This document shows positions 10,613 through 21,153 of a DNA stretch of 64,000 nt, piece by piece. How positions within the stretch are numbered: position 1 is the stretch's first letter; each line of letters begins with the position of its first letter. The translations under genes were made by a program, and so were the position numbers. Source of the DNA: Notolepis coatsorum (Eukaryota; Chordata; Actinopteri; Aulopiformes; Paralepididae); contig OZ020593.1 in NCBI GenBank assembly GCA_963971535.1, forward strand, positions 42,005,766 to 42,069,765, given 5' to 3'. The notes under the pieces were generated by a model. The model saw only the letters and a program-made list of their open reading frames with translations, was not told where the DNA came from and ran no database searches.

Positions 10613-10944
10613 CTAAAAAAAACTAAATGAATGACAAGTAAATATTCATTAAAATGTCTCACCAAATAAGATATGAAATATTTAAGGGAATATTATTTGA
10701 AAAGGTTGGCTTGATATCACACTTGATGTTACCATACAGTTGAATGTGCATGCGTAAGCAGCTTTTGAGTTTTCTGTGTAAAAATAAAGATCTACCTCTT
10801 CCATAAGGTGTTATCTGTCTAAAGGAGCTCTCAGTACACTGTGTCAAAGCAGCCATTTTAAGTAGTGAGTTTGCTAATGGCCCACTGCAGCACTTCTGAC
10901 CGCCTCATAACCCCATGAGGCCTTGGATGCGCTCCAGATCGCTG
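10613..10944. other. Spacer between two tandem arrays
   Basis: No gene or repeat end is seen in this stretch. Confidence 0.4.
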
Positions 10945-11815
10945 TCTGCAGACAGCTGAGAATCCCCACTCATCAGCTTCATGAGCTGCTCACCTTTTAA
11001 TAAGAATCCCCACTCATCAGCTTTGTTGGCTGCTCACCTTTTAATAAGAATCCCCACTCATCATCAGCTTTGTTGGCTGCTCACCTTTTAATAAGAATCC
11101 CACTCATCATCAGCTTTGTTGGCTGCTCACCTTTTAATAAGAATCCCCACTCATCAACTTCATGATCTGCTCACCTTTTAATAAGAATCCCCACTCATCA
11201 GCTTTGTGAGCTGCTCACCTTTTAATAAGAATCCCCACTCATCAGCTTCATGAGCTGGTCACCTTTTAATAAGAATCCCCACTCATCAGCTTTGTGAGCT
11301 GCTCACCTTTTAATAAGAATCCCCACTCATCAGCTTTGTTGGCTGCTCACCTTTTAATAAGAATCCCCACTCATCATCAGCTTTGTTGGCTGCTCACCTT
11401 TTAATAAGAATCCCCACTCATCAGCATTATGATCTGCTCACCTTTTAATAAGAATCCCCACTCATCAGCGTTATGATCTGTTCACCTTTTAATAAGAATC
11501 CCCGCTCATCAGCTTTGTTGGCTGCTCACCTTTTAATAAGAATCCCCACTCATCAGCGTTATGATCTGCTCACCTTTTAATAAGAATCCCCACTCATCAG
11601 CTTCATGATCAGCCAACAAAGCTGATGAGTGGGGATTCTTATTAAAAGGTGAGCAGCTCATGAAGCTGATGAGTGGGGATTCTTATTAAAAGGTGCTTAC
11701 CTTAATAAGAATCCCCACTCATCAGCAGCTTTGTTGGCTGCTCACCTTTTAATAAGAATCCCCACTCATCATCAGCTTTGTTGGCTGCTCACCTTTTAAT
11801 AAGAATCGCCACTCA
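10945..11815. repeat. Tandem array, 44-bp unit, with an inverted block
   Basis: About 18-20 units follow the pattern AAGAATCCCCACTCATCAGC, then a variable TTTGTTGGCTGC, TTCATGAGCTGC or GTTATGATCTGC, then TCACCTTTTAAT. The block at about 11606-11693 is in the opposite orientation (GATGAGTGGGGATTCTTATT), after which the original orientation resumes. The array is not a CRISPR: the variable part is part of the unit and there are no unique spacers. Confidence 0.9.
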
Positions 11816-11816
11816 T

Positions 11817-12041
11817 CGGGGAGGTCCAGTAGCTCACCGCGTATCTCGGCGCTATTTCGGCGTCGGGGACAACCGTGCGCGTCACGGATCTGGGGTACAC
11901 GAGGTCGACTCCCGGACTCGCCGTATTTTCTCAGAGTGTCTTTCCCCGATCTATATCCTATTCAACCTGTTTCTGTCGGTCATGCTTGACCAGAAAAAGC
12001 GATAAACGCTAAAAAGAACCAGCTCCAAGAATAGCGCCAAT
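11817..12041 (+). mobile_element. tRNA-like SINE candidate
   Basis: The stretch begins GGGAGGTCCAGTAGCTCACC (A-box-like TAGCTCACCGCG) and has a B-box-like GAGGTCGACTCCC about 80 bp later. It stops at the T run before the LINE at 12042. No TSD was established. Confidence 0.5.
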
Positions 12042-12046
12042 CTTTT

Positions 12047-12949
12047 TTGCCTGACTTCTATCAGCATGTGACTTGCAGCACCAGAGGCGGTAACATTTTA
12101 GACCACTGTTACACGCAATTCAAGGGTGGCTACAAGGCTCATTCTGCTAGTGGCTTTGGTAAGTCTGATCACGCGGCCATCTTTCTTTCACCAAAATATA
12201 AACAAAGAATCAAGAGCACTCCTGTAGTCTCGCGAGAGGTGCAGAAATGGGATTTGACGTCAGAGGAGACGCTCCAAGCTGCGCTTGAGTGCACAGACTG
12301 GAGCGTGTTCCGCGACACAGATAACATTAATGTCTACACAGAGACAGTGCTGGACTTTGTTCGTACTTTGGTGGAAGAAACAATCCCCACTACCACAATT
12401 AGAGTTTACCCAAATCAAAAACCCTGGGTAGACAAATCCGTCCGTGAAGCTCTGAAAGCGCGCACCAAAGCATACAACGACGGCCTGGTGGCAGGCAACA
12501 TGAATGACCACAAGGTGGCGCGATACAACGTAAGGAGGACAGTGACCGAGGCAAAACGGCGCTACAGGGATAAAATTGAACTCCAGTTTGAACAGGCTGA
12601 CTCCAGAGCTATGTGGCAGGGGCTCAAAACGATGACAGACTACAAAGGCACCTCCCTCAAACTGAACAGTGACATCTCCTTAGCAAATGACCTCAATACC
12701 TTCTATGCGAGGTTTGATGCTGGTAATAACAACACCAGCCCACAAGCCACGGCAATGGGGGGGGGGGGGGGGTCTGCTGCTGATGGAGACTCAGTGTTCA
12801 GGGTAACAGAGCATGAGGTGAGGCGGACCTTTAAAAAAGTGAATATCAGGAAGGCAGCAGGACCGGACGGCATCCCCGGCCGCGTCCTAAAAGTCTGTGC
12901 CGACCAACTGGCCCCCCGGTATTCACTGACATATTTAACCTGTCCTTAG
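12047..12949 (+). pseudogene. LINE (L2/Rex-like) ORF2: endonuclease end and RT start
   Basis: This open frame begins at the C-terminal end of an EEP endonuclease (DHCYTQF and GKSDHAAIFL, the latter with the SDH motif). It continues through the linker (KPWVDKSVREALKAR) and enters the reverse transcriptase with [19 protein letters not shown] homopolymer at about 12757-12771 encodes a poly-Gly. At about 12912-12918 (run of C) the frame shifts, and the correct reading continues in another frame. Confidence 0.85.
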
Positions 12950-12955
12950 AACAGG

Positions 12956-13950
12956 CTGTCATCCCCACCTGCCTGAAGAAGTCCACTATTATCCCTGTAC
13001 CCAAAAAATCCAAGCCTGCTTGCCTCAACGACTACCGCCCTGTAGCTCTCACCTCCATAGCCATGAAGTGCTTTGAGAAGCTAGTAAAGGGCTACATCTG
13101 CTCCTCCCTCCCCATCAACATGGACCCCCTGCAATTTGCATACCGCCCCAACAGGTCCACGGAGGACGCCATAGCCCATGTGCTGCACACAGCAGCATCA
13201 CACCTGGACAAGAGGAAGGGGAACTATGTGAGAATGCTATTCATCGATTACAGCTCGGCATTCAATACCATAGTCCCCTCCAAACTCATAGCCAAGCTCA
13301 GGGACCTGGGCTTGAACTATGACCTCTGCCAGTGGGTCTTGGACTTCCTGACGGGCAGACCCCAGGTGGTGAGAGCAGGCAACTGCACCTCCTCATCCAT
13401 CACGCTCAACATAGGGGCCCCCCAGGGCTGTGTTCTGAGTCCCCTCCTCTACTCCCTGTACACACACGACTGTGTGGCTCAGCGGAGTAGCAACACAATC
13501 ATCAAATTTGCTGACGACACAGTGGTGGTGGGCCTGATCTCTGCCAACGACGAGAGGGCCTACCTGGAAGAGGTCAAGGTCCTGGCGGGATGGTGCCAGG
13601 AAAACAGCCTCTCCCTGAACGTCAGCAAAACAAAGGAGATGATTGTGGACTTCAGGAGGTCGGGGGTCAAGGACTACAGCCCCCTCAGCATCGACGGGGC
13701 ACCGGTTGAGAGAGTGAACAGCTTTAAGTACCTCGGAGCCTACATATCCGAGGACTTGACATGGACCACACGCATTGACAGTGTTGTGAAGAAGGCACGA
13801 CAACGCCTCTACTTCCTCAGGCGCCTAAGGAAGTTCCAAGTCAGTCAGAAGATCCTTAAGAACTTCTACTCATGTACAATAGAGAGCATCCTGACTGGCA
13901 ACATCACCTCCTGGTTTGGGAATAGCACTGCACAGCACTACAAAGAGTGA
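12956..13950 (+). pseudogene. LINE (L2/Rex-like) reverse transcriptase
   Basis: This is the RT core of the element, which makes cDNA at the target site. Motifs in order are [74 protein letters not shown] and [12 protein letters not shown] at 13501-13536 (catalytic FADD 13507-13518). The [20 protein letters not shown] region that follows is typical of this LINE group in fish. At about 13935 about 11 bases are missing compared with the copy near 38935, which causes a frameshift and stop (13948-13950). Confidence 0.9.
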
Positions 13951-14180
13951 CCCGTTCAGCCGAACGCACAATTGGAGGGGGGCTCCCCACCCTCCAGAAC
14001 ATTTACAACAAGCGGTGCAGGGGCAAGGCTAAGAGAATCATTAAAGACTCCAGCCACCCGAACAACTGCCTCGTTGAACTGCTGCGGTCAGGCAAGCGAT
14101 ACCGGAGTCTCAAGGCGAGCACAGAAAGACTCAGAAGAAGCTTCTATCCCCAGGCCATCAGGCTGCTCAACGAACAATGA
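13947..14180 (+). pseudogene. LINE (L2/Rex-like) ORF2 C-terminus
   Basis: After the small deletion the C-terminal region continues in a new frame, with TRSAERTIGGGLPTLQNIYN and KRIIKDSSHPNNC. It ends at IRLLNEQ-stop (14178-14180). The same C-terminal ending is encoded on the minus strand at 38693. Confidence 0.88.
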
Positions 14181-14343
14181 ACACTACACAACAACCATCA
14201 AACGCACATAGCACACACATCCACACGCACACACTCACTTTAAACAAACACACTGTAGCACCCACTCCCCACACTTTATATTTATTGATGAAGGATTGCA
14301 CTACAACTCGTACACCTTACTGTAAATTGTACCTAAATTGTAC

Positions 14344-14790
14344 CTAATCAAATCAAATCAAATTTATTTATAGGGCCCGACAACACACGTTAATGTCCCC
14401 ATGGGCCGTACAGATCTTCTTTAAACAAGTCAAGAAGAAAACATAACAATAAGTCAAGAACAGAACAAGAACACCATAAGGTGCAAACATTTTTAGATGA
14501 ATGCAAATAAATGAAAGAATGCAAGCACTCCCAGACATACCCCACGCGAAGGTAAGGAAAAACTCACTAAAACCTAACAATAGGGAAAAAAGCTTCACAG
14601 GCAGTGTGGAGGAGAGAAACCTTAGAAGGGCCATTCAAGGGGGGATCTCCCTTCTTAGATGTTGGTGATAGTAGTGTTGCAGACGGACAGTTGGTAAGCA
14701 TGCACTCATGTGTGTAGTGGAACACAGATGAGTGCATGCAATAGCAACTGTACATTTTGAAAAATTAAAGATAGAGCTAATAGCGATAGC
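14344..14790 (-). mobile_element. Dispersed teleost repeat inserted in LINE 3' UTR
   Basis: The stretch starts with TCAAATCAAATCAAATTTATTTATA and includes AGAAACCTTAGAAGGGCCATTC, both features of a widespread fish repeat with a (TGATT)n tail on the minus strand. The related LINE copy at 38221 lacks it. A short duplication TTGTACCTAA lies just upstream. Confidence 0.7.
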
Positions 14791-15074
14791 AACTGAACAT
14801 CCCACTATTTGCACTATATAGTATTGTACATTAGTACACTGCATAGTATTGTATATTATATGGTAACTCAGTTACGTCTATTCTGCATCGAACATTGTAC
14901 ATATGTCTATACTGAACACTGTGACCTCATTTTCTACTTCTAATTTACATGCTATACTATGTTATTTGATACTATCTTGTCTAGCACAGTCTCTGGAGCG
15001 TAACAGTAAGAAGCATTTTGTATGAAGTATTCTGTACTTCTGTATGACAACTATTAAAGAAACTTGAAACTTGT

Positions 15075-15527
15075 TTCCTTTGTCTGCCTGGATCCTCTGA
15101 TCCATCCAGTGATTCACAGCTAGGTGTGACTGTGAGTGTGTTCCGCTGTGACAAGGTGAGGAGACCCAGTATCGATTGTGATTAGGCTGTTATGAGAGCT
15201 CTCTCACCGGGCCTTTGCTCATACTGCAGCAAGACTCCCACTGGAGCCCCCACTGGTGCCGGTACAGGCAGACATGGCCACACAGCACCTGGCTAAAATA
15301 GTTTGTGATGAAATGCCACCAGCCAAAAAAAACACTTAAACACATGTGACTAGGTACAGACCTTGGGTCTTTTAGAGACGTGATTTTTTTTTTTTTTTAC
15401 ATGATATGAAAGTACAGATTCATACCTTCAAAATAAGCCATCACTTGAAAAATTTGGGGGGATACCTTTCAATCTATGTCCTATGAATCATGGTGATATC
15501 ACAATACGTATTCAGAGATACAGGGCC
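15075..15527. other. Unannotated stretch
   Basis: No gene, exon or recognisable repeat terminus is seen between the LINE 3' end and the TTAA element. Confidence 0.4.
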
Positions 15528-15531
15528 TTAA

Positions 15532-16435
15532 CACTTTCAGTGCCGGCCATTAACGTTGATTAATTTCCTTGAGTGCCATCATCCACTTCAATGATAGCGT
15601 TAAAAACGCATAATCTATGTTTTAAATTATGGCTGTGTCTAATCTGCCCGTCGCTTATCAATGACTTGTTTGCAGTCAACATTGTCGAAAAACAGATTGT
15701 TTTTTAATCGGTTCATATCCTTTTTATAGCATTGTTTTCTCAAAAATTTCAGGAAAATAGAAATATTCCGTCATAAACGGCATTTATTGGAATATTCTCG
15801 AATACACTAGACACATTGTCATTTGTCGGCCTATTTATGAATCGTTTTCAAATAAATGCTAGATTATCGATAGTATATGTGTACTTATGCACGCTATAGA
15901 AGCGAGCTGAGAAATCGATTATCTTATTTCCTCAACAGCACACACACACACACACACATATACACATACGGGACACGCTGAGATATAGGTCAAAACAGCT
16001 CCGATTACCCCAAGACTGGTAACATAGATTCGTTACCTTAGATCAGATGTTCTCCAAAAAGATTATTCCAATTCCTGATCGCCATTCCAAATATCGATCA
16101 CGTTTATTGATTGATTATTGGCTGCTGTAAATATATATTCCAGGCTGCTTTCCATCTCGCGATCACTTCCCTCTTCATCAGATCCCTCGCCAGCATAGTG
16201 GAGCCAGTAGGCTCCCCCCCCCCCACAGATCCACCAGTCTAATCGAATGGCCTGCAGTTACACAGGGATAGATGATAGGGGGCGGTATTTTCCCATCGGA
16301 GCTCCTAGAGGGGCTGCTGTACCAACGGGAGACTCGGTTGATGAAATATGAATTCAGATCGCTAAAAAATAAGACAATTCGCGTCGTCAGCATGAAATTA
16401 AATAACGACATAACACGTTGCTGGCACTCAAAGTG
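15532..16435 (-). mobile_element. TTAA-flanked MITE (piggyBac-like), intact ends
   Basis: TTAA at 15528-15531 and 16436-16439 flanks a 904-bp element. Its termini CACTTTCAGTGCC and GGCACTCAAAGTG are inverted copies (12 of 13). TTAA targets are typical of piggyBac elements. A minus-strand segment 16085-16037 begins ATGGCGATC and ends at an AAG/GTAAC donor-like site. The equivalent segment recurs in the copies at 26411-26460 and 49566-49615. The exon-like frame contains a stop here. Confidence 0.85.
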
Positions 16436-16439
16436 TTAA

Positions 16440-16635
16440 GAGAGAAGGGGGCAATTCGCTTACAATGTAAGACAACTACAACTACCCAGAATTCATTGTA
16501 ATCAATGTCACCCCTCCTCTCTACAGCAATTCACACCCGAGGACAGCTTTCCAGTCCTTTGTTATTACAATGACTTTGTCTTGTGACCCTGCAAACTGCA
16601 ACCTACAACAATGATCATGTCATGTGATAGTAATT
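16440..16635. other. Short unannotated spacer
   Basis: Nothing is recognised between the TTAA element and the SINE pair. Confidence 0.4.
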
Positions 16636-16654
16636 AAAAGATTTGTGTGGTAGT

Positions 16655-17070
16655 AGCGGCTGGGTGGCGCAGCGGACATTGCGCTCATCACCAACGCAAG
16701 AGACACCGGGTTCGAATCCGGCTGTCGGCGTTGCCTCCGGCTTGGGCCGGCCGTCATACTAACTCAATTGGCAGAGTTAGCGGGTGGAAGTCGATGGGTG
16801 GTAATCTGGACGTTGTGGACAGCGACTCCTACAGGTTGGTTGGGGGACGCCTGCACAGCAGAGACAGGAAATGGCGGGGGTAGTGTGAGCCTCCCACACG
16901 TTACACCTCGCCAATGAGAGTCCGTGCTGGCAGGTGAAAAGATGTGACAGACTGCCTCCTCGTGTATCGCAGGGGACACGTGATGCAAGGCTTCTATCCT
17001 CCCTACAACTGGCCAGTGGGGGGCATATGCGAGCAACGTTCAAGACAGGGGAAAAAAGTGGATCAAAAAA
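16655..17070 (+). mobile_element. Long tRNA-derived SINE, copy 1
   Basis: The head has an A box (GGCTGGGTGGCGCAGCGGAC) and a B box (GGTTCGAATCC) about 45 bp later. A body of about 350 bp follows, with GGACGTTGTGGACAGCGACT and GAGCCTCCCAC motifs, and the end is AAAAGTGGATCAAAAAA. The left TSD is AAAGATTTGTGTGGTAGT before 16655, and part of it (AAAAGATTTGT) recurs at 17067-17077. Confidence 0.88.
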
Positions 17071-17077
17071 AGATTTG

Positions 17078-17502
17078 TATTGGGGGGGCAGGTGGCGCAC
17101 GGAGATTACGTTCGTCACCAACACCGGGAGACACTGGATTCGCTTGTTTGAATCCAGCTCCCGGCGTTGCTATCAGCTTGGCTGGCCTCTCACACTGATA
17201 CAATTGGCTGTATCAGGGGGTGGGAAAGCTGAAGGGTGGGTCCTGGGCGTTGTGGACAGCGACCCCTACAGTTCGGTCGGGGCGCCTGCTCAGCAAGGGT
17301 TGGAACTAAGGAGAGATAGTGTGGCCTCCCACACGCTACACTCTCCCCGGTGAGAACCTGCGCGGCCAGGTTGGCCTGCCCCAGGCTGCACATGCGTCGG
17401 AGGAAAGCATGTGACAGTCTCCGGTCTCCCGGACCAACAGTAGGGGAAAGTACGCAACAACCAGGAAGGGTGGGATGGGAGAAAAATCTGGAAAAAGGAG
17501 GG
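17078..17502 (+). mobile_element. Long tRNA-derived SINE, copy 2 in tandem
   Basis: This is a second, diverged copy of the same SINE type (GCAGGTGGCGCACGGAGATT head, TTTGAATCCAG B box, GGCGTTGTGGACAGCGACCC body). It lies directly downstream of copy 1. AAAATTTGTGTGGTAGT at 17503-17519 matches the left target of copy 1, so the two SINEs sit together within one target duplication. Confidence 0.85.
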
Positions 17503-17504
17503 AA

Positions 17505-18085
17505 AATTTGTGTGGTAGTGAAAGATTACCCTTCTGTAGTGTGGTAGTGAAAAGTTAACCTTCTGTAGTGTGGTAGTGAAAGGTTAACCGTATGTAGTGT
17601 GGTAGTGAAAGGTTAACCGTATGTAGTGTGGTAGTGAAAGGTTAACCGTATGTAGTGTGGTAGTGAAAGGTTAACCGTATGTAGTGTGGTAGTGAAAGGT
17701 TAACCGTATGTAGTGTGGTAGTGAAAGGTTAACCGTATGTAGTGGTAGTGAAAGGTTAACCGTATGTAGTGTGGTAGTGAAAGGTTAACCGTATGTAGTG
17801 TGGTAGTGAAAGGTTAACCTTCTGTAGTGGTAGTGAAAGGTTAACCGTATGTAGTGTGGTAGTCCGTAGTGAAAGGTTAACCTTCTGTAGTGGTAGTGAA
17901 AGGTTAACCGTATGTAGTGTGGTAGTGAAAGGTTACCGGTAACCTTCTGTAGTGTGGTAGTGAAAGGTTAACCTTCTGTAGTGAAAAGTTAACCTTCTGT
18001 AGTGAAAAGTTAACCTTCTGTAGTGGTAGTGAAAGGTTAACCTTCTGTAGTGTGGTAGTGAAAGGTTAACCTTCTGTAGTGGGAG
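17505..18085. repeat. Minisatellite, unit about 29 bp (GTGTGGTAGTGAAAGGTTAACC)
   Basis: About 20 imperfect units follow GTGTGGTAGTGAAAGGTTAA plus CCGTATGTA or CCTTCTGTA. Shorter variants lacking GTGTG occur near the end. The SINE target site is part of the same unit, so the SINE pair landed at the edge of the array. Confidence 0.9.
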
Positions 18086-18192
18086 GGGGTTATGTGGGTA
18101 TACTTGTGGAGAAAAGGAACTAAAAATAATTGATGGCAATGAAAATCTGACTTGTGTACTATAAAACACAATACAAATATTGTTTAAAGAAA

Positions 18193-19139
18193 AAAACTTG
18201 ATGATAAACAAGAGAACAGAGCATCTCATGAACTTATGTCATGGACTTTATGGATGCACTGAAACCGGTAGAGTTGAGCTGTTGGTAATTGTTAGTTTTA
18301 CCTAGGATAGCAAGCATCTCAAAATAGTTGAGATATTAATCAAGTTTCAAGATTTTATTATCATTTAAATTAAAGTACAAAATAGAGCTGATTAACAATA
18401 ACTCAAGATTAATCATACCTGTCGCTTTGGATAATTCCGTGATACACAAGATTAAAAAAATAAAAAATAAAATAGGCATGATAATAGACATGCTAAAGTC
18501 CTGACTCTGAGATAGTGCAATACAATGTTAGCTACGGATTAAGGAACTGTGTCCTATGTAGGGATGGGTACCAAATTCGGTACTTTTGAGGTACCGAACC
18601 GAAACACGTCGGTACTACCGAGTATCGATTCAAGTGAGATACCAAAAAAGAAATAGATTTTATTTTAATTTTTTTTTACCTTTTTTCTTTTCATGTCAAC
18701 GTTCACACGCACAATATATGCTTACCTAGGATTTGACTTGATTCAACAACAAAGCAGTCGGAGCAATGGCAAGCCGAAAACTGTCGAAATTGGGGGCCTG
18801 GGGGAAGAATCTGAGCCGTAGTCTCTCCAGACTACAGTTCACCGTGGCTTCACCGCAATCGAAAACTGCAGGCCAGCCAAGAACAAAAAAGCCACTCCCC
18901 CCTCAACTGTAGTAGACTAAATTAATTTATATGACATTAGGTAGCATTAAATCCAATCTAACGATATTTGTTCGCTCATAAAATTCTTAACATGTTAAAT
19001 GTGATTATAACAGACTGCTGTTTAATGTCGGGCGACAGAACGGGCCAACACAACAAGAGATGAACAAAATAAAACTTGATGATAAACAAGAGAAGAGAGC
19101 ATCTCATGAACTTATGTCGTGGACTTTATGGATGCACTG
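18193..19139 (+). repeat. 68-bp direct repeats flanking about 810 bp
   Basis: 18193-18260 and 19072-19139 are nearly identical (AAACTTGATGATAAACAAGA through TTTATGGATGCACT). The interval contains a MITE end at about 18559 and no gene. The repeats are much longer than a TSD, which suggests a duplication or recombination product. Confidence 0.8.
18559..18720. mobile_element. hAT-like MITE, left end only
   Basis: TAGGGATGGGTACC starts a GGTACC-rich segment with internal inverted TACCGA/TCGGTA motifs. It passes into a poly-T tract and TGTCAACGTTCACACGCAC, which also occurs at 33555-33573. No right terminus was found. Confidence 0.5.
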
Positions 19140-19727
19140 TCAGCTGAACTCGCACCAATGCCTAGGGAAATAGTCAGACATCCCAGAATGATTTCATAAT
19201 ACAAAGTTTCTGAATGGACGTTTGGATTAAACCAAGTTGTATGTAGTGATGAACGGTCTTTCCCTGCGGAATACAAGTTACTTAACATTACACAGGTCGC
19301 GCTATGCGCATGCTTAGCTTGCTAACGTTAAGATAGAAGTGTAACTTAATGTTACACTATGCATCCTTTTTCGAACTTTTTCGTTCTCTCCGCTATGATG
19401 AAAACAGAGCTCTCTGTCTGTGTGTGCTTCAACACCTCTCAAGTACCCTGTAATGAATTAATGAACAGCACTCGCACACACCAGACCACACCCCTTCAGA
19501 GGCTCTGCTGAGCCCCCCGCAAATGTAGTCTTTTTCCAAGCTTCGGAATACATACTGTCAGACAATCTAACAATAATTAACTAAGTTACAAGTTGTATTA
19601 AGTTTTGCTAATAAGGGAACAGAGCAGTCAAAAATGCAATATTTCTATTTTGACCTATTTCTGAAATGCGAGACATTTTCGCGATTTCTGAGGAATGTAA
19701 CTCACCGTCACAAGTCGGCCTAGACTG
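19140..19727. other. Unannotated stretch
   Basis: No coding exon or clear repeat ends are seen. TTCCAAGCTTCGGAATAC near 19535 recalls the AAGCTTCG motifs of 311-386. Confidence 0.35.
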
Positions 19728-20144
19728 ATTGATTGATTGATTGAAAACTTTATTAACAGATTGCAGAATGGGTACAATACAGTACAGCTCAATACACACA
19801 ATTGTTAAGGGGGTGCAGACCAGAGAAAGACTTTCGTCTTGTTTACATCAGGGTCCCCCATTTTCAATTCATCAGGACATATATGACATACATGACATAC
19901 AGATAGACAGTACTGCTACATCTATACATTTATGACATACCAGATTTGCAAATACAGTACTGTTTGTGATACAAAAAGAGTCCAGAAAAGAGAGTATATA
20001 CATTTGATGTAAAAACTGTACATTGGAGGAGGTTGGGTTGGGTGGGTGGGTGAGGGGCTGTGCATTGGAGATGGTTGGATGGGGGGGGGGGGGGGGGGGG
20101 GGACAAGCAAAACTGTACATTGGAATATTGACGACCATACTTGG

Positions 20145-20426
20145 TAGGGATGTCCGATATTATCGGCCGACCAATATTATCGGCCGATATCGGCAGTAAA
20201 ATGTGATATCGGAAAATATCGGTATCGGTTTAAAAAAAGAAAAAAACAATAACAATATTTGTTATATATATATACAGTGAAATTATTAGTTACCTGAAAT
20301 TATTCAGTTTTTTGGGGGGGGAAACCCTGCATATATCGGTATCGGTTGATATCGGTATCGGAAATTAAGAGTTGGACAATATCGGAATATCGGTATCGGT
20401 AAAAAAGCCAATATCGAGCATCCCTA
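20145..20426. mobile_element. 282-bp hAT MITE with 8-bp TSD in LINE X 3' UTR
   Basis: The termini TAGGGATG and CATCCCTA are inverted and flanked by ATACTTGG at 20137-20144 and 20427-20434. The interior is rich in CGATATCGG-type motifs. The related LINE X copy at 50279-51150 has the uninterrupted sequence CCATACTTGGTAATTTACTG near 50711, which is an empty site. Confidence 0.93.
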
Positions 20427-20472
20427 ATACTTGGTCATTTACTGTACATTGGATGGGGTTGGGTTAGGACAT

Positions 20473-20760
20473 TTACAGGGGCCAGTTTCGAATTGCAGTC
20501 TCCCGTAGGTGTTCTTTGAGAGTGGTTTTGAAAGTGGGTAGTGATTCACATTCCTTTACAGCTTTGGGTAGGGCGTTCCACATTGATGTGGCATAATTGC
20601 GAAACGTGTTTACTCCCTTGTTTGAGCCGAATCTGGGTTTAACATGATTTGTGGAGCTCCCTCTGGTGTTGTGATCGTGGTATTCACTGACCTTTGGGAA
20701 GTATTTTGACATGTACATGGGTACCTTGGTCGTGTAGTGTATCTTGTAGACCAGGCCCAT
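20473..20760 (-). pseudogene. LINE X ORF2 C-terminal domain
   Basis: A 95-codon frame encodes the LINE X C-terminus: VYKIHYTTKVPMYMSKYFPK, YHDHNTRGSSTNHV, FRNYATSMWNALPKAVKE, then a stop after AIRNWPL. This domain follows the RT in L2/CR1-type elements and its function is unclear. Homologous fragments are at 50823-51147 (minus) and 53202-53400 (plus). Confidence 0.85.
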
Positions 20761-21153
20761 TGCAAGTTGCTGTACTCTGTCGTCTACTTTAAGCCATCCT
20801 AGGTTGTCAAAGTGGGCAGGGGTGAGGTGGGTTCTAGGAGTAAGGTCAAGCAGTAGTCTGACCAGTTAGTTTTGAGATGTTTGTAATTTTGTTTTTAGCG
20901 CCTTTGAGATGCTTTGTTACCATGAGGTGCAAGCATAGTCGTAGTACCCTTAAATGAGTGCTCCTGCTAGAGTCTTCAGGGTATTCTTGTTTACCAGAGA
21001 GGAGATCCGGTACAACTTGGTTGACTTTTTTTATTACGTTGGATGCCATTTTGTCACAGGAAAGATTAGCCTCTAGGATGGAACCCAGGTAGGTAATTTC
21101 ATGTCCATGTGTAATGATAGTTTGTTATCAGCGAGCCATATGCAGATTTTTGC

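Larger units (their letters stand above)
12042..15074 (+). mobile_element. L2/Rex-type non-LTR retrotransposon, 5'-truncated
   Basis: The copy starts inside the endonuclease domain and runs through the reverse transcriptase to a 3' UTR ending CTATTAAAGAAACTTGAAAC. The same 3' end occurs, inverted, at 38221-38245. The coding part is broken by one frameshift in a C run and one small deletion. The 3' UTR contains a foreign repeat (14344-14790) absent from the second copy. Confidence 0.88.

Noticed and set aside
10945-11815. CRISPR-like array of short repeats
   Set aside because: The unit is contiguous at about 44 bp with only variant substitutions. There are no unique spacers, no leader and no cas genes, and the context is vertebrate.
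12845-13803. Minus-strand open frame of 136 codons inside the LINE (13393-13803)
   Set aside because: It is antisense to the clearly conserved reverse transcriptase, with no independent evidence.
16655-16725. tRNA gene (A and B boxes present)
   Set aside because: The boxes are in the head of a 400-bp SINE with TSD and an A-rich tail. No cloverleaf with a proper acceptor stem could be traced.
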